Shown here one piece after another: positions 1 through 6,755 of a stretch of 13,593 nt of DNA (position 1 is its first letter; the number at the start of each line of letters is the position of its first letter). The notes under the pieces were generated by a model that saw only the letters and a list, made by a program, of their open reading frames with translations, did no database searches and had not been told where the DNA came from. The position numbers and the translations under genes were made by a program. This stretch comes from Cloacimonetes bacterium UBA5456 (GTDB lineage Bacteria > Cloacimonadota > Cloacimonadia > Cloacimonadales > Cloacimonadaceae). The stretch is from assembly GCA_002427325.1 (NCBI GenBank), contig DIQS01000059.1:1-13593 (forward strand), in the 5' to 3' direction.

Positions 1-1427
1 ATCACTCTGATGGTCACTTTGTTCGTTCCGGGCTGGAAATATGAAGTGTTCATAAAGAAGTTATAAACGTTGGTGCTGGTCCATGTAAATATTTCTGTTC
101 CGGTTTCGGTGCTGAGCATATTGTCGTTCACCAAGACGGAAATGCGGTGTGTTGCGCTCGTCTTTTCCAGTTCTGCTTGAAGACGGAGGCTGATGGATTG
201 CGATTCCTCTGTGTTCAAATCAGGTGTATCTATATAGAAGTCATAATCCATGGTTGTCGAACCGGCAAGGCGGGTCATGAACCAAGCATAACCGTGCATG
301 ATCCTGCGGTGGCGCTCTTCCTCTATGTGTAGGGTTTGCTTGCTTCGCTTGATTTGTTCAGGGTTTGACGCATTGAGGTTTGATCTGGGAATACGCAGGG
401 GTTCGCCGTCAAAATCTCCCGCGAAAGTCAGCCAATAAACAGCGTTGTGGGAATATGGGTTGTGATATACATATTCGGCTGAGGTTTGTATGCGCAGGTT
501 CTGGGCGACGCCCGTTCTGTCTCTTCCGTGAAAGATGATCAAATCGCCTGGGTCAAAGCTGCCGTCTTCCTCGCCTCTGACCTCGATGGCAAGCTCTTGG
601 AAAACATTGCCGGGGTCTTCATAATCGATGGCGAGAAGGTCAACAGCGCTGCCAAAAAGGCGCAAAGTGCGTGGGTCTATATCCTGTGTAGGCCAGGCGG
701 AAAGATCGCTGTATTCGAGCTTAAACATGCCGTGCTTGTCGGTTTCGATGCGCATCCACCAAGGGGATTTGGAAAAGTCGGCGTAGTTCACGGATATTCT
801 TTGACTGTTTACCCAATACTTCGCTTGATTTTTGTTGAGGAATTGCTCCAGGGCTGTGCTGCTCAGTGCGTCTTGCGGTGGGTTTGACCTCTGATTTGTG
901 TTCCCAAAGATCGTCACGAGGATATTCGCCTTGCTTAAGAATCTCAGGTTTTTGTCGCCGTCATATTGGAAGGGGTTGATGATGAAGGGGATGTAGCTAT
1001 ATTGGCGGAAGCTGTCCTCTGCATGGATCTCGTAAAGGGCTTTGTTTGTTCGCTGGTAGAGCGCTTCGTCGGGCTCATAGATATATTCGGAGATGCCGGC
1101 TGAATCGCCGAAACGGGGCACGGGGGCAAGTCTCGATTCAAGGCTTATCCGGCTATATTCTGCGCCGCTGATGCTGATGTCGATGCTTGCGCCGCTGGGC
1201 ACGCCTACCTTGTATTCCAAGACGGGAAGCGATGGTGCGCCAATGATATCCGGATAGGAGCCGCCTATGAGGCTTAGCATACTAAAGCCCTCGCTCTCGT
1301 AGATGCTATGTTCCGGCAGCTCAAATTCGATGAGGAGCTGGTTGTCTTTGAGTTCACGAACATTGCTTTGTGCCGAGAGGAAAACGGCAAAAGTGAGGGT
1401 CATCAAGAATATCGCTGCTCTTTTCAT
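1..1427 (-). CDS. PorU/gingipain-like (peptidase C25 family) secreted protein, N-terminal part only
   Basis: The frame is open from the ATG at 1427 to the left edge: 475 codons with no stop, so the C-terminus is missing. It starts with a signal peptide (MKRAAIFLMTLTFAVFLSAQ). Residues about 26-75 resemble the C25 propeptide, ending in the typical GAPSLPVLEYKVGVPSG stretch. Around residues 220-340 come features of PorU-type N-terminal regions: WWMRIETDKHGMFKLEYSDL, DPRTLRLFGS, then a GEEDGSFDPGDLIIFHG segment and a Y-S-H-N-AVYWLTFAG segment. The cysteine-peptidase domain would lie beyond the window, so catalytic residues cannot be checked. In PorU-type proteins this architecture belongs to type IX secretion sortases or gingipain-like surface proteases; which of the two applies here is open. 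The start has a GAGG ribosome site and overlaps the OadG-like stop by ATGA, so translation is probably coupled. Confidence 0.75.
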   Translation of the reverse strand, partial: MKRAAIFLMTLTFAVFLSAQSNVRELKDNQLLIEFELPEHSIYESEGFSMLSLIGGSYPDIIGAPSLPVLEYKVGVPSGASIDISISGAEYSRISLESRLAPVPRFGDSAGISEYIYEPDEALYQRTNKALYEIHAEDSFRQYSYIPFIINPFQYDGDKNLRFLSKANILVTIFGNTNQRSNPPQDALSSTALEQFLNKNQAKYWVNSQRISVNYADFSKSPWWMRIETDKHGMFKLEYSDLSAWPTQDIDPRTLRLFGSAVDLLAIDYEDPGNVFQELAIEVRGEEDGSFDPGDLIIFHGRDRTGVAQNLRIQTSAEYVYHNPYSHNAVYWLTFAGDFDGEPLRIPRSNLNASNPEQIKRSKQTLHIEEERHRRIMHGYAWFMTRLAGSTTMDYDFYIDTPDLNTEESQSISLRLQAELEKTSATHRISVLVNDNMLSTETGTEIFTWTSTNVYNFFMNTSYFQPGTNKVTIRV

Positions 1428-1576
1428 TTCTTTGCCTCAAGCTTAAAAATGCGTCCCAAAACAAGGATGAGCGCATAAAAGATCATCATGAAGATGAATA
1501 TCCCGAGCATCCCTTGCCCCATGATGTAGAGGGCAAGCTTGATTGTGTCTATGTTTCCAAATATTTGCTGTAGCAC
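1424..1576 (-). CDS. OadG-family (sodium-pump decarboxylase gamma-like) small membrane protein
   Basis: This is a 50-residue ORF with a GTG start. The start is supported by an AGGAG ribosome site 6 bases upstream and by its position 16 bases after rlmH. The stop overlaps the next gene's ATG (ATGA). A short N-terminal stretch (LQQIFGNIDTIKLALYI) leads into a single membrane helix from about residue 20 to 41 (GQGMLGIFIFMMIFYALILV), then a basic tail ending KLEAKK. The G-x-GM-x-G-IF start of the helix followed by L-I-L-V-L is the pattern of OadG, the membrane-anchor gamma subunit of Na+-pumping oxaloacetate or methylmalonyl-CoA decarboxylases. No alpha or beta subunit gene is present in this window, so either its partners are encoded elsewhere or it is a different small helix protein. 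The assignment rests on pattern only. Confidence 0.6.
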   Translation of the reverse strand: MLQQIFGNIDTIKLALYIMGQGMLGIFIFMMIFYALILVLGRIFKLEAKK

Positions 1577-1592
1577 GATAAACTCCTGGTAT

Positions 1593-2057
1593 TTAGATGT
1601 GGTAGCTTCTACCGTTTATGATCATCATCGCCCGATAAATCTGTTCTACGAGTATGAGGCGAGACATCCTGTGGGTGAAGGTGAGTCTCGAGAGACTGAA
1701 GCAGATGTCCGCCTCTTGCTTGAGGCTATCGTCAGTCCCGTAAACACCACCGATGATGAAGACAATTCTTTTCTTAGTCGATAAATCTGTCAAGAGTTCT
1801 GAAAACCCTTGTGAGTCTTTGCTTTCGCCGCTCTCGTCGAGGAGAATGCAAAAGTCTCCTTCCGCGATCTGACGGCGGATGGCTTCACACTCTTTCTCTA
1901 TTACGATCTTGCTGCTTCCCGTTTGCTTGATGCTGATGTCGGGGAGGCGGGTCATCTCGATCTTGCCAAAGGGTTTAAGCCTCTTGAGATATTCGTCGAG
2001 GGCTGCGCTGAGCCAAGCGTCTTTATCCTTTCCGACCGCGATGATCCGGATGTTCAT
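1593..2057 (-). CDS. rlmH: 23S rRNA (pseudouridine1915-N3)-methyltransferase RlmH
   Basis: The protein has 154 residues, the normal length for this SPOUT-class enzyme. It methylates pseudouridine 1915 in helix 69 of 23S rRNA on assembled 70S ribosomes, using S-adenosylmethionine. Visible marks are the N-terminal strand NIRIIAVGK, the LLDESG motif at about 72-77, the SAM-binding glycine loop FIIGGVYG at 100-107, and the trefoil-knot C-terminus with LSRLTFTHRMSRLILVEQIY at 122-141 and the terminal NGRSYH. Compared with the common HQL form it has HRM, a modest variation. The ATG at 2057 lies 9 bases after the ptb stop and has no clear Shine-Dalgarno, so translational coupling is likely. It is a housekeeping gene within the run. 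Confidence 0.95.
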   Translation of the reverse strand: MNIRIIAVGKDKDAWLSAALDEYLKRLKPFGKIEMTRLPDISIKQTGSSKIVIEKECEAIRRQIAEGDFCILLDESGESKDSQGFSELLTDLSTKKRIVFIIGGVYGTDDSLKQEADICFSLSRLTFTHRMSRLILVEQIYRAMMIINGRSYHI

Positions 2058-2066
2058 ATCATGACT

Positions 2067-2966
2067 TTATAGTACTGCTGCCAATCCTAAGGCCATGCAG
2101 AGCATCTTGGTTTCGCCATCGTCTGCACGGGAGGGGATGAGTATCGGCACTTTAGTTCCCATCACCACGTGGGCAACCCTGTATTTGCAATAATAGGTGA
2201 GCATCTTGCCATAGATGTTGCCGGCTTCGATGTTTGGCACCACCATGATATCTGCCATGCCGACAACGGGGCCGGAGAGGTTCTTGAGCTTTGCTGCGGC
2301 AAGATCGACGGCATTATCAAAGGCGAGCGGGCCGTCAATCGTGCAACCCTTGATCTGTCCACGCTCGTTCATCTTGGCTATCAAAGCTGCGTCAATGGTG
2401 GATTGCATCTTGGGGTTCACGGCTTCCACTGCTGAGATAAGCGCAACCTTGGGGTCGGGATTGCCGAGGCTGTGGGCAACCTGCACGGCGTTCTTGACGA
2501 TGGCTATCTTTTCGGAGAGGTCGGGAAGCAAGTTTATCCCGCCGTCGGTCATGAGCTTGAGCCCATCGGGATGCTCATAGGCCAAGACGTCCGAGATAAC
2601 TTCGCTGGTTCTCAGGCCTTTCTCTTTGTCCAAAACCGCCCTGAGTATGGTGGAGGTCTCGGTCTTTCCTTTCAGGATGAGGTCGCCTTTTCCTTCGCGG
2701 GCGAGCTCTACAGCAGTCTTTCCGGCAAGAATGGGGTCGCTGCCGGTGTCTATGATCTCAAAGCTGCCTTTGTGATGAGGCGCCATTTCGCCGAGGAGCC
2801 TCAGGATTTCTTCTCTGTCTCCCACGAGTATGCTCTCTGCAATACCCTGGTCTTTTGCCAAGATTGCGGCATCAAGAACGCTGGGCGTCTGTGCGGCGGC
2901 GATGATTGCAGTGCCTCGCTTGGCGGCTTTCAGCTTTGTAAGTAGTTCGTCAAAGTTCTTAATCAT
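2067..2966 (-). CDS. ptb: Phosphate butyryltransferase (phosphate acetyl/butyryltransferase family)
   Basis: This 299-residue cytoplasmic enzyme interconverts an acyl-CoA (butyryl or another short or branched acyl) and acyl phosphate, usually paired with butyrate kinase for ATP formation in amino-acid and carbohydrate fermenters. Family marks seen are GKGDLILKGKTET (92-104), TDGGINLLPD (140-149), PNIEAGNIYGKML (244-256) and GTKVPILIPSRAD (270-282). The length and the GNIYGK/SRAD motifs fit Ptb better than the longer Pta. The exact acyl specificity cannot be read from sequence. No butyrate or acetate kinase gene is in the window. The ATG at 2966 has AGGAG six bases upstream, and the gene starts 21 bases after the sigma factor stop. 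Confidence 0.85.
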   Translation of the reverse strand: MIKNFDELLTKLKAAKRGTAIIAAAQTPSVLDAAILAKDQGIAESILVGDREEILRLLGEMAPHHKGSFEIIDTGSDPILAGKTAVELAREGKGDLILKGKTETSTILRAVLDKEKGLRTSEVISDVLAYEHPDGLKLMTDGGINLLPDLSEKIAIVKNAVQVAHSLGNPDPKVALISAVEAVNPKMQSTIDAALIAKMNERGQIKGCTIDGPLAFDNAVDLAAAKLKNLSGPVVGMADIMVVPNIEAGNIYGKMLTYYCKYRVAHVVMGTKVPILIPSRADDGETKMLCMALGLAAVL

Positions 2967-2987
2967 GCTAAGCTCCTATGCTGTCAG

Positions 2988-3869
2988 TTAATGGTCATAT
3001 TTGTCGATGAAGTCATCTACGTAAAAGTCTTCATTGGGGTTCATTTCAGCGGAGATCTTCTTCAGTGCTTCTTTTTGTATCTGACGCACTCTCTCGCGAG
3101 AAAGCCCCATGGTCTCTGCTATCTGGGCAAAGTTCTTGGTTTCGTTCTTCTGATTTAGTCCAAAATATGAGCGGATTATCTCGGCTTCACGGCTGTCTAA
3201 CTTGCCGATGGCGCGATATAGCTTCTGATGTTCTCTGTTCTGCGTATATTCTTTCATGGGGTCGCCTGCGCTCTCATCGGGGATGAAGTCGAGGGCGCTA
3301 TATTCACTTTGGTCATCACTGAAGTAGGTCTCATCAATTGAGGTTGTTCTGGGCATCTGCCCTTCTATTCGCTCTATGCTCCTTTCGTTGATGTTGAGCA
3401 TTTCTGCCACTTCTTCGGTGTCTGCGCTACGACCTGTCTCGGAGTATATCCTATCCTGTGCGGCACGGATACGGCTTGCTTCACCTGCCTTGCCCACCGG
3501 CACGCGGATGATGGATGACTGATTTGAAACCGCATTGTGAATCCTCTGTTTGATATACCACACGGCGTATGAGATCAGCTTCACGTCTTTGTCGGGGTCA
3601 AACTTTTGGATGGCGGCGATTAGGCCTGTATATCCTTCCGAGATGAGTTCGGAGAGGGTCAGCCCGCGGTTTTGGAAACCGGAAGCTATCTTCACCACGA
3701 ATTTCAGGTTGGCTTGTATCAGGGTGTTGATCGCCTCCTGATCGCCATCACGAGCAAGCCTACCCAATCTCTGTTCTTCCTCACGGCTCAGAGTCGGGTG
3801 TTTGGCCATCTGATTCAAATATAGCTGCAGGCCTTTGTCTTCATATACATTCTCTTTCATGTATCCCAT
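2988..3869 (-). CDS. RNA polymerase sigma factor, sigma-70 family (RpoD/SigA/RpoS type, no region 1.1)
   Basis: The protein has 293 residues. Region 1.2 lies at about 11-45. Region 2 spans about 48-118, with ANLKFVVKIA, the core-binding FQNRGLTLSELISEG segment and the -10 melting segment SYAVWYIKQRI. Region 3 covers about 128-205 and region 4 about 212-275, with the helix-turn-helix MGLSRERVRQIQKEALKKI that reads the -35 box. There is no region 1.1, as in Bacteroidetes-type primary sigmas and group 2 sigmas such as RpoS, so primary versus alternative role is undecided. The C-terminus has an acidic tail (NEDFYVDDFID). The first ATG (3869) is preferred over the one at 3860 because AGAGGA lies six bases upstream of it. 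The start is 9 bases after the LysM/M23 gene, implying cotranscription. Confidence 0.92.
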   Translation of the reverse strand: MGYMKENVYEDKGLQLYLNQMAKHPTLSREEEQRLGRLARDGDQEAINTLIQANLKFVVKIASGFQNRGLTLSELISEGYTGLIAAIQKFDPDKDVKLISYAVWYIKQRIHNAVSNQSSIIRVPVGKAGEASRIRAAQDRIYSETGRSADTEEVAEMLNINERSIERIEGQMPRTTSIDETYFSDDQSEYSALDFIPDESAGDPMKEYTQNREHQKLYRAIGKLDSREAEIIRSYFGLNQKNETKNFAQIAETMGLSRERVRQIQKEALKKISAEMNPNEDFYVDDFIDKYDH

Positions 3870-3878
3870 TTATTTCCT

Positions 3879-5045
3879 CTAATTCAATGGCAAAACTTTG
3901 CGGGGATTGATTGCCTTTCCCTTGATCCTATATTCGAAGTGGAGGTGAGAGCCGGTGGCATTACCGGTAGAACCTACTGTGGCAATATGTTGTCCCTTTG
4001 TTATCTTTTCGCCTACTGCAACGAGGTTTCTCTCGTTGTGGGCATAAACTGTCATCACGAAGTCGGGGTGTTCTAAGACTATGACATTTCCATAAGCACC
4101 TTGCACGCCGGAATAGACCACCGTTCCGTCTAAGACGGCATATATCGGCGTTCCCGTCTTGCCTCCCAGATCAATTCCCTTGTGTGGTCTGCCGCTGCGC
4201 AAGCCATATTCCGAGAGGATTCTGATGTTTTCCAAGGGAGAGGCGAGATCATCTCTGATCTTGTCTTTGCTGAGCAGGTCTTCTTCGGTGAGTCTGCCTT
4301 CAGCGGCGGGGAAGGGGGCTTGAGCGGGTCTCGGGCTGCCGGCAAGATAAAGAACTTGCCCTATCCTCAGATCATTGGAAGTAAGAGAGTTGAGCCTCTT
4401 TAGCTCATCGACAGTCATGCCGTTTTCTCGAGCAATCTTATAAAGAGTATCTTTTGCCTGCACCACATAGACTTTCTCAATTGTCACTGTATCCGGCTCA
4501 GCGGGAGCGTGTATGCTGGGGACCTCCGGGTTCTCCGTCTCGTCTTCAAATTCGTCGTCCAGCTCGGGATCACGAATGATTATGCGCTGACCGGGGAATA
4601 TCTTTTCACTTTGACTGCTAAAGTTATTCCATTTCAATATTTGATTGATGGTGATATTATACTTTCTGCCGATCTGATATAGGTTGTCTCCTCGAAGCAC
4701 GGTGTGATATTTGTTTGCCGGAGGAGCAGCCCGAAGTGTTGGTTCTGCCATATTGACGGGCTCAGGCGGACTTTGAGTGACCTCAGGAGGCTGGGTCTCA
4801 GCTTGGACGGCAGCAGGAGCGGGCAGAGCTCTGAGCTTTAGCTTTTGATTGACACGCAAGTTGTCTGAATCAAGCTGATTTAAGCTCTTGATTTCTTGCA
4901 CACTCATCTTATAGCGTTTACCGAGGCCATAGAGAGTGTCTCCGGTTCTAACCGTATAAGTGAAGGTTTCCTGCGCCAAGATGCAAAGCGGCAAAAGCAA
5001 AGCAATCAGCGGCAGAAAACACAGTTTACCTAATCTCAAAGTCAT
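3879..5045 (-). CDS. LysM-repeat M23 family peptidoglycan endopeptidase (NlpD/EnvC-like)
   Basis: The protein has 388 residues and is exported: the signal peptide covers about 1-25 (LCFLPLIALLLPLCILAQ). Three LysM peptidoglycan-binding repeats lie at about 29-72, 112-157 and 192-235 (each with a GDTLY, GDNLY or KDTLY start), separated by Pro/Ala/Glu-rich linkers. The C-terminal M23 zinc-peptidase domain is at about 272-385. Its residues look intact: H288 and D292 in HKGIDLGG, H336 in VYAHN, and H367/H369 in SHLHFE, so unlike degenerate NlpD or EnvC proteins it may cleave peptide cross-links itself. The likely site of action is the periplasm, in cell-wall remodelling or division. The start overlaps the acylphosphatase end by 20 bases with only a distant GGAAG, so it is probably coupled. 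The sigma factor gene follows directly. Confidence 0.92.
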   Translation of the reverse strand: MTLRLGKLCFLPLIALLLPLCILAQETFTYTVRTGDTLYGLGKRYKMSVQEIKSLNQLDSDNLRVNQKLKLRALPAPAAVQAETQPPEVTQSPPEPVNMAEPTLRAAPPANKYHTVLRGDNLYQIGRKYNITINQILKWNNFSSQSEKIFPGQRIIIRDPELDDEFEDETENPEVPSIHAPAEPDTVTIEKVYVVQAKDTLYKIARENGMTVDELKRLNSLTSNDLRIGQVLYLAGSPRPAQAPFPAAEGRLTEEDLLSKDKIRDDLASPLENIRILSEYGLRSGRPHKGIDLGGKTGTPIYAVLDGTVVYSGVQGAYGNVIVLEHPDFVMTVYAHNERNLVAVGEKITKGQHIATVGSTGNATGSHLHFEYRIKGKAINPRKVLPLN

Positions 5046-5295
5046 GATATATATCAGTCACTTCCATTTCTTCAATTTCTATATGACGAACCTGAGAATA
5101 GCTATTTCCCTGACGCAAGATATCGCAAAAGAGCTCAAAAGCAGGCTTGCTTGATTCGGCAAGAATGAAGACGCTTCCATCTGCCTTGTTTTGAACAAAA
5201 CCCTTGATCCCAAGGCTCTTAGCTGTTCTAAGGGCAAAGTGGCGGAAGCCGACTCCCTGCACTCTTCCTTGAATGATGATCCGATATTGCGTCAT
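5026..5295 (-). CDS. acyP: Acylphosphatase
   Basis: This is a small enzyme of 89 residues, matching the usual 90 or so, that hydrolyses acyl phosphates to carboxylate and phosphate. The phosphate-binding loop GRVQGVGFR holds catalytic R18, and the catalytic asparagine N36 sits in VQNKADGSV. I place the start at the ATG at 5295. The frame extends to a TTG at 5352, giving 19 extra residues that are lysine-rich and unlike the family, and that TTG forms part of a TTGACA promoter hexamer. A GAGAGAAAG purine run precedes the ATG by about six bases. Its substrate is unknown. Its product chemistry could touch acyl phosphates such as those made by Ptb downstream, but that is speculation. The 3' end overlaps the LysM/M23 gene. 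Confidence 0.9.
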   Translation of the reverse strand: MTQYRIIIQGRVQGVGFRHFALRTAKSLGIKGFVQNKADGSVFILAESSKPAFELFCDILRQGNSYSQVRHIEIEEMEVTDIYHDFEIR

Positions 5296-5323
5296 AAAGC
5301 ACTTTCTCTCATCATATCGTTTC

Positions 5324-5352
5324 TTTTTATTTTTATAGGCGATATTTGTCAA
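5324..5352 (-). promoter_or_regulatory. Candidate sigma-70 promoter for acyP and downstream genes
   Basis: A perfect TTGACA lies at 5347-5352 on the minus strand. After 17 bases comes TAAAAA at 5324-5329, a 4-of-6 match to TATAAT. It sits in the 114-base gap between gpsA and acyP. The -10 match is weak, so only the position and the -35 box support it. Confidence 0.35.
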
Positions 5353-5373
5353 GTATTCCCTTGATTTTGATTG

Positions 5374-5400
5374 AAAAAGGACATCTATGCTTCATAAGAT
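5374..5400 (-). terminator. Weak candidate intrinsic terminator after gpsA
   Basis: In the minus-strand transcript, ATCTTATG, the loop AAG and CATAGAT form a 7-bp AT-rich stem with one bulged base. It is followed by GTCCTTTTT and lies 10 bases after the gpsA stop. The stem is weak, so partial termination at most is expected. Confidence 0.25.
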
Positions 5401-5409
5401 ATGCTGAGT

Positions 5410-6432
5410 TTAAAACTCTGCTTTCAACTCGCGCAGCATCAAGTTTTCCATAGCCACAAGAGGCTCTTCATCCTCATAGAGCACACGATAGACCTGCTGG
5501 GTGATGGGCATATCCACTCCGAGGCTTTGGGCGAGATGATAGACGCTGCGTGTGGTTGCCACTCCTTCGGCAACCATATCCATCTCTGCCTCTATTTCAC
5601 TAAGTTTCTTGCCTTTACCGATGTGATAGCCGACATAGCGATTGCGGCTGTGCAGACTCGTTGCGGTGGTGATGAGGTCGCCTATCCCTGAAAGTCCCAA
5701 AAAAGTTTCAGGCTTAGCATTCAGACGAGTTCCCAATCGGCTGATTTCCACTATTCCGCGAGTGAGTAGTGCCCCCATGGTGTTATCTCCAAAACCGAGG
5801 CCACTCACGATCCCTGCAGCGATTGAGATGATATTCTTGACCGCACCGCCGATCTCCACTCCCACCATATCCGAGCTCCGATATGCTCGGAAATAGCTAT
5901 TTGAAAAGACCTGTTGCAGCCGGATGAGCAGTTCTTGGTTATTGCCTGCAATAACGACAGTTGTAGGCACTCTACGCGCCACTTCTTCAGCGTGACTGGG
6001 TCCCGAAAGCACGCAAATCTTGTCATGAGCACAAACAGGAAGCTCCTCAAAGAGCACCTGATCGAGCGTTTTGAGACTACCGAGCTCAATGCCTTTAGCG
6101 ACGTTCACAATCGCCTTGAGTTCGGTTGATTCCCAGAAATCCGCAGACAGTTCCTTATTGATCGCCCTGAGGGTAGAGCGTAGAAACTGTGAGGGAGTGG
6201 CGAGCACAACCATCTCGGGCACGCTTGCGGCGATTTCCCCAAATGAGCCCGTGAAGCGGATAGACTCCGGCAACACCACCTCTTTGAGCAGGGCGGGATT
6301 TGATCTATTAGCTTGAAGTTCTTTTAGATGGACGGGGTTAAATTCCCAGACTGATACCTCATGAAGGTTCTCAGCCAAGAGCTTAGCCAGTGCCAGCCCC
6401 CAACCTCCGCCACCAATTACAGATATCCTCAT
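5410..6432 (-). CDS. gpsA: Glycerol-3-phosphate dehydrogenase [NAD(P)+]
   Basis: This 340-residue cytoplasmic enzyme reduces dihydroxyacetone phosphate to sn-glycerol 3-phosphate for membrane phospholipid synthesis. The N-terminal Rossmann fold shows the dinucleotide loop VIGGGGWGLALA (5-16). VAKGIE (111-116), SGPSHAEEVA (143-152), EIGGAVKN with catalytic lysine K199, LGFGDNTMGALLTRG (212-226) and SRNRYVGYHIGKG (262-274) are all standard GpsA marks, and the length is normal. The ATG at 6432 overlaps the preceding small acidic gene by ATGA and has no strong Shine-Dalgarno, so translation is probably coupled to it. The frame is intact with no missing key residues. Confidence 0.96.
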   Translation of the reverse strand: MRISVIGGGGWGLALAKLLAENLHEVSVWEFNPVHLKELQANRSNPALLKEVVLPESIRFTGSFGEIAASVPEMVVLATPSQFLRSTLRAINKELSADFWESTELKAIVNVAKGIELGSLKTLDQVLFEELPVCAHDKICVLSGPSHAEEVARRVPTTVVIAGNNQELLIRLQQVFSNSYFRAYRSSDMVGVEIGGAVKNIISIAAGIVSGLGFGDNTMGALLTRGIVEISRLGTRLNAKPETFLGLSGIGDLITTATSLHSRNRYVGYHIGKGKKLSEIEAEMDMVAEGVATTRSVYHLAQSLGVDMPITQQVYRVLYEDEEPLVAMENLMLRELKAEF

Positions 6433-6743
6433 TTGCGAACCAAGGGGATAAACTTTCCGAGGTCTTCATCGTCGTCGATATCGTCGTCCGAATCATCTTC
6501 ATCGTCTTCCGACACCCAGTCAGGGCAAAACAGCAAATCTTCTTTATAGTCCCACCCCTCAACGTTTTCCAGACCAAATCTGGCTAAGATATCTTCTTCC
6601 CAGAGTGAATAATGACAGATTCCATCTTCATTACCCCACACTAAGACGGGGTTTTTATAATATCGCAATTCAACCTTGTTATTCTCGACCAAATCAAAGA
6701 ATTCTTTGATCTTTTTCCTGTTGTTTTCTGAACGATATAGCAT
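6429..6743 (-). CDS. Small hypothetical protein with a highly acidic C-terminal tract
   Basis: The protein has 104 residues and I recognise no family. It is predicted cytoplasmic, with no signal peptide or membrane helix. Residues 1-75 look folded and rich in aromatics (FFDLVENNKVELRYYKNP, then WGNEDGICHYSLWEED and a C-P-D-W near 73-76). Residues 79-94 are almost all Asp/Glu (14 of 16), and the tail is basic (KFIPLVRK). A strong GGAGG ribosome site five bases before the ATG at 6743, and an ATGA overlap with gpsA, argue that it is real. It starts 12 bases after the outer-membrane barrel gene, so it is likely cotranscribed with the pgs genes above it. Its function is unknown; an acidic tail like this often mediates electrostatic binding. 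Confidence 0.75.
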   Translation of the reverse strand: MLYRSENNRKKIKEFFDLVENNKVELRYYKNPVLVWGNEDGICHYSLWEEDILARFGLENVEGWDYKEDLLFCPDWVSEDDEDDSDDDIDDDEDLGKFIPLVRK

Positions 6744-6755
6744 TATCGCCTCCGT

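Noticed and set aside
486..887. 133-codon plus-strand ORF
   Set aside because: It is antisense to the PorU-like frame, which is open through the whole region and has recognisable family motifs. The plus-strand product shows no motif or ribosome site.
2472..2945. 157-codon plus-strand ORF
   Set aside because: It is a shadow of ptb, whose family motifs and length are clear.
3851..3860. Sigma factor start at the second in-frame ATG (3860)
   Set aside because: AGAGGA is correctly spaced for the first ATG at 3869, and too far from the second.
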